DNA of 64,000 nucleotides from Kitasatospora sp. NBC_01250 (GCF_036226465.1 NZ_CP108476.1:7378001-7442000); one strand, 5' to 3'; shown: positions 1 to 8,381, numbered from the stretch's first letter. Notes: generated from the sequence alone by a model not told the origin. Numbers and translations are program-made.

Positions 1-83
1 ACGCCGCCGGTCGGGTGGTGCGGCGCGCCGCCGGCCAGCCGCGCCGGGCGGACGTGATCGCCGCGCTCGGCCGGGCGCTGTGA
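1..83 (+). CDS. C-terminal end of an unidentified protein (partial)
   Basis: An open frame enters from the left edge and ends at TGA 81-83. Its 26 visible residues are rich in Ala and Arg and end in IAALGRAL, with codons that mostly end in G or C as expected for a real gene here. Too little is present to name a family. A GC-rich imperfect hairpin follows. Confidence 0.5.
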   Translation, partial: AAGRVVRRAAGQPRRADVIAALGRAL

Positions 84-445
84 CGGCCCGGACAGGCCCC
101 GGACAGGACCCCGGGCCGGGCCTCGGGCCGGGCCCGGCGATCGTGCCGAGTCGCCCCCGTTGAGCTGGGCAGTTCGCGCCCGCGGGGACCGGTGGGGCGC
201 GTACTGTCCAGGTCGAGAGCTTCGTCACAATGATCAGGGGGGATAACGCCCTGACATTGCGGCAAGATGTGGGCGACCGGTATTTAGATACTGACGAGTA
301 ACCAGAGCGGGATGCTGCCGAGTATGCTGCCGGAAGTGCCGGTCGGGGCAGCAGGAATGCGCTGTCCGTAGCGGGTGCCGCCCAGTGCGCACCCGTCCGT
401 TGCACCGCCGCAGCCGCCGGACAAGACCAGTACAGGAGACAGGCC
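84..445. other. Intergenic region with terminator-like hairpin and candidate operator/promoter of etfBA
   Basis: About 360 bases without a gene. An imperfect GC-rich hairpin at about 111-137 may end the upstream gene. The stretch 280-301 is unusually AT-rich and contains the dyad TACT-gacg-AGTA (289-300), similar in form to TetR-family operators of acyl-CoA metabolism genes (inference). Two direct copies of ATGCTGCCG lie at 312-320 and 324-332. The second starts inside TATGCT (323-328), a possible -10 box. Confidence 0.4.
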
Positions 446-1234
446 GTGAGCTTGAGGATCGTTGTCTGTGTGAAGTACGTGCCCGACGCGACCGGTGACC
501 GTCGCTTCGCGGACGACACCACCACCGACCGGGACGCCGTGGACGGCCTCCTGTCGGAGCTCGACGAGTACGGCGTCGAGCAGGCGCTGCGGATCAAGGA
601 GGCGGCCGGTGACGACGCCGAGGTGACCGTGCTGACCGTCGGCGGCGACGACGCCCGGGACGCGCTGAAGAAGGCCCTGTCCATGGGGGCCGACAAGGGT
701 GTCCACGTCAACGACGACGACATCCACGGCTCGGACGTGATCGCCACCTCCGCGATCGTCGCCAAGGCGCTCGAGAAGACCGGCTACGACCTGGTGATCT
801 GCGGCATGGCCTCGACCGACGGCACCATGGGCGTGCTGCCCGCGCTGCTCGCCGAGCGCCTGGGCCTGCCGCAGGTGACCCTGCTCTCCGAGGTCTCGGT
901 CGAGGGCGGCACCGTCAAGGGCCGCCGCGACGGCGACGCCGCCACCGAGCTGGTCGAGGCCGCGCTGCCGGCCGTCGTCTCGGTCACCGACCAGTCGGGC
1001 GAGGCCCGCTACCCGTCCTTCAAGGGCATCATGGCCGCCAAGAAGAAGCCGGTCGAGGACCTGGACCTGGACGACCTGGGCATCGATGCGGACGAGGTCG
1101 GCCTGGCCGGCGCCTGGACCGCGGTCGAGACCGTCACCGAGCGTCCGGCCCGTACCGCCGGGACGATCGTCAAGGACGAGGGCGAGGGCGGCAAGCAGCT
1201 CGCCGGCTTCCTCGCCGCGCAGAAGTTCATCTGA
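446..1234 (+). CDS. etfB: Electron transfer flavoprotein subunit beta
   Basis: 262 residues, the usual length for EtfB. With EtfA it forms the FAD/AMP-binding heterodimer that takes electrons from acyl-CoA dehydrogenases and passes them towards the quinone pool. The N-terminus (IVVCVKYVPD) and the segment around DLVICGMASTDGTMG match the EtfB adenine-nucleotide-binding fold, and the region near SFKGIMAAKKKP resembles the EtfB signature. The GTG start at 446 is set by AGGAGA at 434-439. etfA follows after 42 bases with its own ribosome site, so the two are almost certainly co-transcribed. Confidence 0.95.
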   Translation: MSLRIVVCVKYVPDATGDRRFADDTTTDRDAVDGLLSELDEYGVEQALRIKEAAGDDAEVTVLTVGGDDARDALKKALSMGADKGVHVNDDDIHGSDVIATSAIVAKALEKTGYDLVICGMASTDGTMGVLPALLAERLGLPQVTLLSEVSVEGGTVKGRRDGDAATELVEAALPAVVSVTDQSGEARYPSFKGIMAAKKKPVEDLDLDDLGIDADEVGLAGAWTAVETVTERPARTAGTIVKDEGEGGKQLAGFLAAQKFI

Positions 1235-1276
1235 TCCCGCCGTCCGGACCCACGTTCCATCAGGAGATAAAGAATC

Positions 1277-2239
1277 ATGGCTGAGATCCTGGTCCTCGTG
1301 GACCACGCCGACGGCGCCGTCCGCAAGCCCGCCCTGGAGCTGCTCACCCTGGCCCGCCGCATCGGCGAGCCCTCCGCGGTCGTCCTCGGTGCCGGCGCCG
1401 CTGCCGCCGACATCGCCGCCAAGGCCGCCGAGTTCGGTGCCGCGAAGGTGTACGTCGCCGACGCCGCCGAGTTCGCCGACTACCTGGTCGTCCCGAAGGT
1501 CGACGCGCTCACCCAGATCGCCAAGGCCTCCGGTGCCGCCGCCGTCCTGGTGACCTCCTCCGGTGAGGGCAAGGAGATCGCGGCCCGCGTCGCGCTGCGC
1601 CTGGAGTCGGGTGTCATCACCGACGCCGTCGACCTGGAGGCCGGGGCCGACGGCCCGGTCGCCACCCAGTCCGTCTTCGCGGCCTCCTTCCAGGTCAAGT
1701 CGAAGATCACCCGTGGCACCCCGGTCATCACCGTGAAGCCGAACGCCGTCGGCCCCGAGGCCGCCCCGGCCGCAGGTGCGGTCGAGAACGTCACCGTCGA
1801 GTTCACCGGCAAGGCCGCCAAGGTCACCTCGCGCACCCCGCGGGTCTCCTCGGGCCGCCCCGAGCTGACCGAGGCCGCGATCGTGGTCTCCGGCGGCCGT
1901 GGTGTCGGTGCCGCCGAGGGCTTCGGAGTGGTCGAGGAGCTCGCGGACGCGCTCGGCGCGGCCGTCGGTGCCTCGCGCGCCGCCGTGGACGCCGGCTGGT
2001 ACCCGCACAGCAACCAGGTCGGCCAGACCGGCAAGCAGGTCTCCCCGCAGCTGTACGTCGCGGCGGGCATCTCCGGCGCGATCCAGCACCGCGCCGGCAT
2101 GCAGACCTCGAAGACCATCGTGGCGATCAACAAGGACGCCGAGGCGCCGATCTTCGAGCTGGTCGACTACGGCGTGGTCGGCGACCTGTTCGACGTGCTG
2201 CCGCAGCTGACCGGCGAGGTCAAGGCCCGCAAGGGCTGA
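1277..2239 (+). CDS. etfA: Electron transfer flavoprotein subunit alpha
   Basis: 320 residues. The N-terminal half is the variable EtfA domain. The C-terminal half carries the FAD-binding domain with VVSGGRGVG, then the segment GQTGKQVSPQLYVAAGISGAIQH, which is the EtfA family signature, and SKTIVAINKDAEAPIF. The ATG at 1277 follows AGGAG at 1262-1266. The gene directly follows etfB and ends before a strong hairpin at 2296-2337. Which acyl-CoA dehydrogenase it serves cannot be told from here. Confidence 0.95.
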   Translation: MAEILVLVDHADGAVRKPALELLTLARRIGEPSAVVLGAGAAAADIAAKAAEFGAAKVYVADAAEFADYLVVPKVDALTQIAKASGAAAVLVTSSGEGKEIAARVALRLESGVITDAVDLEAGADGPVATQSVFAASFQVKSKITRGTPVITVKPNAVGPEAAPAAGAVENVTVEFTGKAAKVTSRTPRVSSGRPELTEAAIVVSGGRGVGAAEGFGVVEELADALGAAVGASRAAVDAGWYPHSNQVGQTGKQVSPQLYVAAGISGAIQHRAGMQTSKTIVAINKDAEAPIFELVDYGVVGDLFDVLPQLTGEVKARKG

Positions 2240-2295
2240 GTACGCGGGAGCCTGCGGCCCCCGAGGGGCCCGGGCCGATCCGGCACCGGTGCCGG

Positions 2296-2337
2296 CACAG
2301 GGCGTGATCCACCCAGTGGTGTGGATCACGCCCTGTG
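2296..2337 (+). terminator. Perfect 17-bp hairpin after etfA
   Basis: The arms CACAGGGCGTGATCCAC (2296-2312) and its exact complement (2321-2337) flank an 8-base loop. There is no U-run, which is common for actinobacterial terminators. The right arm reaches the region where the -35 box of the next promoter would lie. Confidence 0.8.
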
Positions 2338-2353
2338 GCGTCCGACAGGACCG

Positions 2354-2359
2354 TAGAGT
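2354..2359 (+). promoter_or_regulatory. Leaderless -10 box of the acyl-CoA synthetase gene
   Basis: TAGAGT lies 6 bases before the GTG start at 2366 and there is no ribosome binding site, as in leaderless actinobacterial transcripts. Confidence 0.55.
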
Positions 2360-2365
2360 GCCGAC

Positions 2366-3781
2366 GTGACTCTCTTGACGGCACTTCAGGACGGGCGCGG
2401 GGATTCGGCCGACGCGCTGCGGATCGACGGCCGGGAGCTCTCCCGCGAAGGACTGCTGGGGGCCGCCGGGGCGGTGGCCGCCCGGGCCGCGGGCGCCCGG
2501 GCGCTGGCCGTGCTGGCCCGGCCCTCGGCGGAGACGGTGACGGCGGTGGTGGGCGGTCTGCTGGCGGGCGTGCCGGTGGTCCCGGTGCCGCCGGACGCCG
2601 GGCCGGTGGAGCGTTCGCACATCCTGCGCGACAGCGGTGCCGAGCTGATCGCCGGTGCGGGGGCGGCGGTGCGCGAGGTGGCGGCCGAGGACGGCATCGA
2701 GGCGCTCCCGGTCGACCTCGCCGAGCGGCACGACTTCGGCCGCGGCGAAGCCGAGCCCACGGGCCCGGCCTTCGTGCTCTACACCTCCGGGACCACCGGG
2801 CCGCCGAAGGGCGCGATCCTCTCCCGGCGGGCGGTGGCCGCCGACCTGGACGCGCTGGCCGAGGCCTGGGCCTGGACCGCCGAGGACACCCTGGTGCACG
2901 GCCTGCCGCTGTTCCACGTGCACGGCCTGGTGCTCGGCGTGCTCGGCGCGCTGCGCACCGGCTGCCGCCTGGTGCACACCGGGCGCCCGACTCCGGCGGC
3001 GTACGCCGAGGCGGGCGGCACGCTCTACTTCGGGGTGCCCACGGTCTGGTCCCGGGTGGCCGCCGACGAGGCCGCGGCCCGGGCGCTGAGCGGTGCCCGG
3101 CTGCTGGTCTCGGGCAGCGCCCCGCTGCCGGTGCCGGTCTTCGACCGGCTGGCCGCGCTCACCGGCCACCAGCCGGTCGAGCGCTACGGCATGACCGAGA
3201 CGCTGATCACGCTGAGCACCCGGGCCGGCGGCGAGCGCCGCCCCGGCAGCGTCGGGCTGCCGCTGACCGGTGTGGCCACCCGGCTGGTCGGCGAGGACGG
3301 ACAACCGGTGCCCGCCGACGGCGAGAGCGTGGGCGACCTGGAGGTCAGCGGCCCGGTGCTGTTCGACGGCTACCTGAACCGCCCGGACGCCGAGGCCGAG
3401 GTGCGCACCGCCGACGGCTGGTTCCGCACCGGCGACGTGGCCACCGTCGGCCCCGACGGCTTCCACCGGATCGTCGGCCGGGCCTCGGTGGACCTGATCA
3501 AGAGCGGCGGCTTCAAGATCGGCGCCGGCGAGGTGGAGGCCGCGCTGCGCGACCACCCCGCCGTGGCGGACGCGGCCGTGGTCGGCGCACCCGATCCCGA
3601 CCTCGGGCAGGCGGTGGTGGCGTTCGTGATCCCGGCGGGGCCGGTGACGGGCGACCAGCTCACCGAGTTCGTCGCCACCCGGCTGTCGGCGCACAAGCGC
3701 CCGCGCCGGGTCGTGCTGGTCCAGGAGCTGCCGCGGAACGCGATGGGCAAGGTGCTGAAGAAGAAGCTGCTGGAGGGCTGA
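2366..3781 (+). CDS. AMP-forming acyl-CoA synthetase, malonyl-CoA synthetase (MatB)-like
   Basis: 471 residues of the ANL superfamily, which joins a carboxylic acid to CoA through an acyl-adenylate. The P-loop motif YTSGTTGPPKGA is near residue 140, the A5 motif ERYGMTET near 272, the hinge motif GWFRTGDVA near 352, and the C-terminal lysine motif RNAMGKVLKKK at the end. Length, the short N-terminus and the wording around SVGLPLTGV and IKSGGFKIGAGEVE resemble Streptomyces MatB, so malonate or a small dicarboxylate is a plausible substrate (inference). It is transcribed with the same polarity as etfBA but behind a strong hairpin and with its own leaderless promoter. Confidence 0.85.
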   Translation: MTLLTALQDGRGDSADALRIDGRELSREGLLGAAGAVAARAAGARALAVLARPSAETVTAVVGGLLAGVPVVPVPPDAGPVERSHILRDSGAELIAGAGAAVREVAAEDGIEALPVDLAERHDFGRGEAEPTGPAFVLYTSGTTGPPKGAILSRRAVAADLDALAEAWAWTAEDTLVHGLPLFHVHGLVLGVLGALRTGCRLVHTGRPTPAAYAEAGGTLYFGVPTVWSRVAADEAAARALSGARLLVSGSAPLPVPVFDRLAALTGHQPVERYGMTETLITLSTRAGGERRPGSVGLPLTGVATRLVGEDGQPVPADGESVGDLEVSGPVLFDGYLNRPDAEAEVRTADGWFRTGDVATVGPDGFHRIVGRASVDLIKSGGFKIGAGEVEAALRDHPAVADAAVVGAPDPDLGQAVVAFVIPAGPVTGDQLTEFVATRLSAHKRPRRVVLVQELPRNAMGKVLKKKLLEG

Positions 3782-3812
3782 CCGGCCGTCAGGGCCTGTC
3801 CGGGGCGGGGCG

Positions 3813-4376
3813 TCAGGTGGTCGCGAGGCGGAACGCCAGGCTGCCGAACGCCACCTGGTCGCCCGGCTTGACCCGCACCCCGCCGGTCACCCGGTGGCCG
3901 TTGACCAGGGTGCCGTTGGTCGAGCCGAGGTCGTACAGCACCCAGCCGTCCGCGCCCAGGCGCAGCTCGGCGTGCTGACGGGAGACCGAGTGGTCGCTCA
4001 GCCGCAGGCCGCAACCGGGTGCGCGGCCGATCCGGACGGCCGGCTGACCCTGCTGGGGCAGTGTCAGGCCGGGCAGCCGCTCGGTCCGCCAGGCCTCGCG
4101 CAGCCGCACGGTGAACGCCGACAGGCGCCCCACGGTGCGCAGCGCCAGCTGGGCCAGGCGCCCGTCGGCACGCAGGTCGGCGAGCACCGCGTCCAGCTCG
4201 GCCGAGCTGCGCGCGGTCAGCACCAGCTCCATCCGGCGCATGAAGGTGTCGTGGGACAGTCGGCCCTGCCCCGCGCCCTCGCGCAGCAGCCCGAGGGCGT
4301 GCTCGCGGTCGGCCTCCGAGGGGCGGGCCGAGGCGTCGGCGGAGACCGCGCCGGTGCAGGGCTCGAGAGCGCTCAT
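3813..4376 (-). CDS. DUF1707 plus FHA domain protein
   Basis: 187 residues. Residues about 18-70 form a DUF1707 segment (RPSEADREHALGLLREGAGQGRL), a short helical module common in actinobacteria. Residues about 105-185 form a forkhead-associated domain with the typical RIGR, SVSRQHAEL and DLGSTNGT motifs, which bind phosphothreonine. The conserved Arg, Ser, His and Asn are present, so binding is likely intact. It probably reads out Ser/Thr kinase signalling, but no kinase gene is next to it. It converges on the synthetase gene with a 31-base gap. Confidence 0.85.
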   Translation of the reverse strand: MSALEPCTGAVSADASARPSEADREHALGLLREGAGQGRLSHDTFMRRMELVLTARSSAELDAVLADLRADGRLAQLALRTVGRLSAFTVRLREAWRTERLPGLTLPQQGQPAVRIGRAPGCGLRLSDHSVSRQHAELRLGADGWVLYDLGSTNGTLVNGHRVTGGVRVKPGDQVAFGSLAFRLATT

Positions 4377-4803
4377 GAGGTCGATTCTCGGGCCCGGTGG
4401 GCGGCGGTGTCCAGAAAGCGGGGGACGGGAACCGCGGGGCCCGGTACGGCAGTCCAGCAGGTGGGGGCGGAGGGTCGGGGCCGCCGCCGGGCGGTGGTCG
4501 GCTCGGACCTGACGGGGGCGTGCCGGGAGGGTCGCACGGCGCGCGCGGCGCCTGTGCGCGGGGGCGGGGGTACGCCGCCGCGCTGTGTGCGCGGGATCAA
4601 GCGGGTGCGAAGTGACGTGACGTCAGATCTTGAGGAATGAGGGGTCGGGCCCGGGGGGTACCACCTCGGATGGTGCCGGGGCGCTCGGTGCGTCGGGGTG
4701 CGTCGGCGAGCCGGCCGCCCCGTGCGGGGGCGGCCGGCACCGTCCGGCGCGGACGCTGCCGGGTTCGCCCCAGGGTCGGACAAGCCCTAGGTCAGGGGGA
4801 ATC
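4377..4803. other. Divergent intergenic region with a 12-bp hairpin and TGACGTCA palindrome
   Basis: 427 bases between the divergent FHA gene and the TmrB/Nudix gene. The palindrome TGACGTCA sits at 4618-4625, directly after another TGACG. A hairpin with 12-bp perfect arms and a 5-base loop is at 4710-4738, about 65 bases before the GTG start. An upstream GTG/ATG-type reading frame exists across this stretch but has no family match, so it is treated as non-coding. Confidence 0.5.
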
Positions 4804-5847
4804 GTGATCATCTGGGTCAACGGGACATTCGGCGCGGGCAAGAGCAGCGCCTGTCGCGAGCTGGTCGAGCTGCTGCCCGGCAGTACGCTCTTCGATCCGG
4901 AGCAGGTCGGCGACGCGCTGCGCCGGATCCTGCCGGCCCACCGGCTGGCCGAGGTCAGGGACTTCCAGGACCTGCCGGCCTGGCGCCGGCTGGTCCCGGA
5001 GGTGGCGGCGGCCGTGCTGGCCGAGGTGCCGGGCACCCTGGTGGTGCCGATGACGCTGCTGCGCGAGGACTACCGGGACGAGATCTTCGGCGCGCTGGCG
5101 GCCCGCGGCCTGACCGTGCACCACTTCGTGCTGCACGCTGAGGAAACGATCCTGCGCGAGCGGATAGCGCACAGCGAGGAGTATCCCGGCGACCCCGAGG
5201 CGAGCGAGCAGTGCCGCCGCTGGCGCTTCGCCAAGCTGCCCGCCTACCAGCGGGCGCAGTCCTGGCTGCACCGCGACGCCCGGGTGCTGGAGACCGGCGG
5301 GCTGACGCCCCTCCAGGTCGCCCGCACGCTGGCCGCCCTGGTCAAGGAGGGCGCCGGGCACTGCCCGATCGTGCGGGCCGCGGACTCGGCGGACGACACC
5401 GTGGCCGCGGCCGTGCTCTTCTTCGACGAGGACGACCGGGTGCTGCTGGTCGACCCGGTCTACAAGCCGGACTGGGAGTTCCCCGGCGGCGTGGTCGAAC
5501 GCGGCGAGGCGCCGACCCTGGCGGCCGTCCGGGAGGCGGCCGAGGAGCTGGGCCTGAACCTGGCCCCGGAGGCGCTGCGCCTGCTGGCCGTCGACTGGGA
5601 GCCGCGCTCCGGGGTGCGCCGCGGCGGGATGCGCCTGGTCTATGACGGCGGACACCTGACGGCCGGCCAGCGGGCGGCGCTGCGGCTGCCGCCGGACGAG
5701 CTGCGGGACTGGCGCTTCGTGACCCTGGGGGAGTCGCGCGGACTGCTCTCGGCGGGCCGCTACCGCCGCCTCGCGGTGGCCCTGGAGGCACGCGGGGTCG
5801 GTGCCCCGCGCTACCTGGAGGCGGGCCGGCCGGCGGCGCAGGGGTAG
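4804..5847 (+). CDS. TmrB-like P-loop kinase fused to a Nudix hydrolase
   Basis: 347 residues. Residues 1-190 start with IIWVNGTFGAGKSS, a Walker A loop in the context seen in TmrB-type (tunicamycin resistance) P-loop proteins, followed by LFDPEQVGDALR and VPMTLLREDYR. Residues about 195-335 are a Nudix domain with the complete box from GGVVERGE to REAAEELG, so the metal-binding glutamates are present. The GTG at 4804 is chosen because AGGGGGA at 4794-4800 precedes it and homology starts there. The upstream open frame has no homology. The natural substrate is unknown; a nucleotide-sugar or modified-nucleotide housekeeping or resistance role is possible (inference). Confidence 0.8.
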   Translation: MIIWVNGTFGAGKSSACRELVELLPGSTLFDPEQVGDALRRILPAHRLAEVRDFQDLPAWRRLVPEVAAAVLAEVPGTLVVPMTLLREDYRDEIFGALAARGLTVHHFVLHAEETILRERIAHSEEYPGDPEASEQCRRWRFAKLPAYQRAQSWLHRDARVLETGGLTPLQVARTLAALVKEGAGHCPIVRAADSADDTVAAAVLFFDEDDRVLLVDPVYKPDWEFPGGVVERGEAPTLAAVREAAEELGLNLAPEALRLLAVDWEPRSGVRRGGMRLVYDGGHLTAGQRAALRLPPDELRDWRFVTLGESRGLLSAGRYRRLAVALEARGVGAPRYLEAGRPAAQG

Positions 5848-5886
5848 GGCCCCGGACCCGGGCGGGCCGGCGGCGCGCGGTGGCGG

Positions 5887-5892
5887 CAGGAT
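5887..5892 (+). promoter_or_regulatory. Leaderless -10 box of the DUF4184 gene
   Basis: CAGGAT ends 6 bases before the ATG at 5899, and no ribosome binding site is visible. Confidence 0.45.
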
Positions 5893-5898
5893 GGGGGC

Positions 5899-6762
5899 AT
5901 GCCGTTCACCTTCAGCCACCCCGCCGCCGTGCTTCCGCTGCTGCGCGGGCTGCGCGCCCGCGGCCCGCTGGTCGCCTCGGCGCTGGTGGCCGGGTCGATG
6001 GCGCCGGACCTGCCGTTCTTCGCCGCCTCCGTGCGCCCCGGGCTCTACGCGGCGGGCGGGCTGACGCACCGTTGGTGGGCGGTGCCCACCCTCGACGTCG
6101 CGCTCGCGGCCGGTCTGGTGGGCGGTTGGCACGCGGTGCTGCGCCGACCGCTGCTCGACCTGCTGCCGCCGCCCTGGGCCCGGACCGCCGATGCCGCCAC
6201 CGCGTGGCGCCCGGCGGCGGGCGGGGTCCGTGGCCGGGCGGGGTGGTTCGCGCTCTCGGCCGCGCTGGGCGCGGCCAGCCACGTCGGCTGGGACGCCTTC
6301 ACCCACCCGGGCCGGGCGGGGGTGCGGCTGCTCCCGGTGCTGGAGCGGCGGGTGGCCGGGGTGCCGCTCTGCACGGTGGCCCAGTACGGCGGTTCGGCGC
6401 TCGCGCTGGCGGCCCTGGGCGGTTACCTGGCCCGCGAGCTGCGCCCGGCGGAGACGGCTCCGACCGCCGTGGCGGCCGCGCCCGCCGTGACTGCCACGAC
6501 CGTCACGCCCGCCGCGACCGCCGGGTCGGCCCGGCGCCGCGCGCTGGTCGCCGTCGCCGGGGTGGTCGGGGCGGCGCACCGGGTGCGCCACGCGCGTCGG
6601 GTGCGCGGCCCGGGCGGCCGGCCCGATCTGATCGCCGACCTCTGCTTCGGCGCCGGCGCGGGCGTCCTGGCCGCCGCGGCCGCTCTCGGCGCGGCCCAGC
6701 GTCTGGGCCTGGCCGGCGACCCCGCCCCGGCTGCGGGCCCGGCGGCCGCCGGGGCGGGGTGA
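5899..6762 (+). CDS. DUF4184 family membrane protein
   Basis: 287 residues starting MPFTFSHPAAVLPLL, the hallmark start of DUF4184 proteins. The conserved APDLPFF and a later HVGWDAFTH segment resemble metal-binding positions of membrane-bound hydrolase-like folds, but no activity is established. Several hydrophobic segments suggest an integral membrane protein with an Ala-rich C-terminal tail. It converges on the dipeptidase gene with only 7 bases between stop codons. Confidence 0.8.
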   Translation: MPFTFSHPAAVLPLLRGLRARGPLVASALVAGSMAPDLPFFAASVRPGLYAAGGLTHRWWAVPTLDVALAAGLVGGWHAVLRRPLLDLLPPPWARTADAATAWRPAAGGVRGRAGWFALSAALGAASHVGWDAFTHPGRAGVRLLPVLERRVAGVPLCTVAQYGGSALALAALGGYLARELRPAETAPTAVAAAPAVTATTVTPAATAGSARRRALVAVAGVVGAAHRVRHARRVRGPGGRPDLIADLCFGAGAGVLAAAAALGAAQRLGLAGDPAPAAGPAAAGAG

Positions 6763-6769
6763 GGGCCGG

Positions 6770-8143
6770 TCAGCCCTGCCAGGCCTGCGCGTAGCGCTGC
6801 AGGAACAGGGCCTCGGAGAGCGCCATCCGCTCCAGCTCCTGCGGGTCCAGGCTCTCGTTGACCGCGTGGATCTGGGTGGTCGGCTCCTCCACGCCGATCA
6901 GCACGATCTCCGCCTGCGGGTAGAGCGTGCGCAGCGTGTTGCAGAGCGGGATCGAGCCGCCCTCGCCGGCCACCACCATGTCCACCCCGTACGCCTCCCG
7001 CATCGCCTCGCCCAGCGCCTCGTAGGCCGGGCCCGAGGTCTCGGCGAGGAACGGGGAACCGCTGTGCAGCCGGGTGACGGTGAGCTGGACCTGCCACGGG
7101 GCGGCCTGCTCCAGGTGGGCGACCAGGGCGTCCTGCGCCGTCCCGGTCGACATGCCGGGCGGCACCCGCAGGCTGACCTTGGCCTTCGCCGTGGCCTGCA
7201 CCGAGGAGGTCGAGCCGATCACCGAAGGCACGTCGATGCCGACCACGGTGACGGCCGGGCGGGCCCAGAGCCGGTCGGCGACGTCGCCGGTGCCGACCAG
7301 CTGCACGCCCTCCAGGACCTGGGCGTCGGCGCGGAAGCGGTCCTCCGGGTAGCTGACGCCGGGCCAGCTCTGGTCGGCGGGCAGCCCGTCGATCGCGGTG
7401 GCGCCGTGCTCGTCGTAGAGCGAGGCGAGGATCTTCAGCAGCGCGGCCAGCGCGTCGGGGGCGGCGCCGCCGAAGGCGCCCGAGTGCAGGTTGCCGGCCA
7501 GCGTGCGGACCTCCACCGACACCTCGGTGATCCCGCGCAGCGAGGCGGTGGCGGTCGGCAGACCGGCCGCGAAGTTGCCCACGTCGCCGATCACGATCGC
7601 GTCCGCGGTGAGCAGATCGGGGTGGGCCAGCGCGTACTGCTCCATCCCGCCGGTGCCCTGCTCCTCGGAGCCCTCCACGATCACCTTCAGGTTGACCGGC
7701 AGCTGCGGGCCGCCGCTGGCGCGCAGCGCCCGAAGGGCCGTCAGGTGCATCAGGATGTTGCCCTTGCAGTCCGCCGCGCCGCGTCCGTACCAGCGGCCGT
7801 CGCGCTCGGTGAGCTGGAACGGCGGGGTGGTCCAGGCGTTCTCGTCCAGCGACGGCTGCACGTCGTAGTGCGAGTAGAGCAGCACGGTCGGCGCGCCGGG
7901 CACCCCGGTCAGCTCGCCGTACACGGACTGCGTGCCGTCGGGGGTGTCGATCAGCCGGACGCCGGTCAGGCCCTCGGCGCGCAGCGCCTCGGCCACCCAG
8001 TGGGCGGCCGCCTGGCACTCCTGCTCCAGCCCGAGCCCGGGGTCGGCGATCGAGGGGAAGGCCACCAGCTCGGCCAGCTCGTCGTGGGCACGGGGCATCA
8101 GGGCGCGGACGGCGGTGGCGAGATCGGACGAGGGCTGGGTCAT
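6770..8143 (-). CDS. M20 family dipeptidase
   Basis: 457 residues. This is a zinc metallopeptidase of the M20 family (dipeptidase/carnosinase-like). The metal ligands can be seen in YSHYDVQP (His), GRGAADCKGN (Asp), EGSEEQGTGG (Glu pair) and the C-terminal IHAVNE (His). The middle third is the dimerisation domain. The ATG at 8143 has GGAG about 7 bases upstream. It is cytoplasmic, without signal peptide, and likely recycles dipeptides. Its upstream region is a low-complexity GGTCGG-rich stretch. Confidence 0.9.
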   Translation of the reverse strand: MTQPSSDLATAVRALMPRAHDELAELVAFPSIADPGLGLEQECQAAAHWVAEALRAEGLTGVRLIDTPDGTQSVYGELTGVPGAPTVLLYSHYDVQPSLDENAWTTPPFQLTERDGRWYGRGAADCKGNILMHLTALRALRASGGPQLPVNLKVIVEGSEEQGTGGMEQYALAHPDLLTADAIVIGDVGNFAAGLPTATASLRGITEVSVEVRTLAGNLHSGAFGGAAPDALAALLKILASLYDEHGATAIDGLPADQSWPGVSYPEDRFRADAQVLEGVQLVGTGDVADRLWARPAVTVVGIDVPSVIGSTSSVQATAKAKVSLRVPPGMSTGTAQDALVAHLEQAAPWQVQLTVTRLHSGSPFLAETSGPAYEALGEAMREAYGVDMVVAGEGGSIPLCNTLRTLYPQAEIVLIGVEEPTTQIHAVNESLDPQELERMALSEALFLQRYAQAWQG

Positions 8144-8154
8144 AACGGGCTCCG

Positions 8155-8272
8155 GAAGCGTCGGCTGGTCGGTCTGTCGGTCGGTCTGCGGGTCGGACAG
8201 GCTGGTCGGTCTGTCGGTCGGACGGACTCGTGGTCGGGCTCGTGGTCGGGCTGGTCGGTCGGCTGGAGCACC
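8155..8272. repeat. Degenerate GGTCGG/GGTCTGTC tandem repeats
   Basis: The stretch between the dipeptidase and the reductase is made of overlapping GTCGG, GGTCTGTCGG and CGTGGTCGGGCT units. The 20-mer beginning CTGGTCGGTCTGTC occurs twice, from about 8164 and about 8193. It is a simple-sequence region in the upstream leader of the dipeptidase gene and likely varies between strains. Confidence 0.6.
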
Positions 8273-8381
8273 GGTCGGATGCCGGTGCTCAGTGCGCGAT
8301 CGAGCATAGGCGCAGCCCCGGGCGGCGATGCCGCGCCGGGCTGTCGCTGGTGGCGAGGGCGGTGCGCCGGGCCGCGCCGCA

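Noticed and set aside
284..3694. Very long minus-strand open frame of more than 1100 codons across etfBA and the ligase gene
   Set aside because: It is antisense to three clear genes. High GC content suppresses stop codons on the opposite strand; its translation is Arg/Gly/His-rich without any domain.
4630..4803. Longer N-terminus of the TmrB/Nudix protein
   Set aside because: The 58 extra codons are low-complexity and have no homology, cross a 12-bp hairpin, and the GTG at 4804 has a good ribosome site exactly where the P-loop domain begins.
8155..8272. CRISPR-like repeats
   Set aside because: The units are short, overlapping and without unique spacers, so this is a simple-sequence tract.
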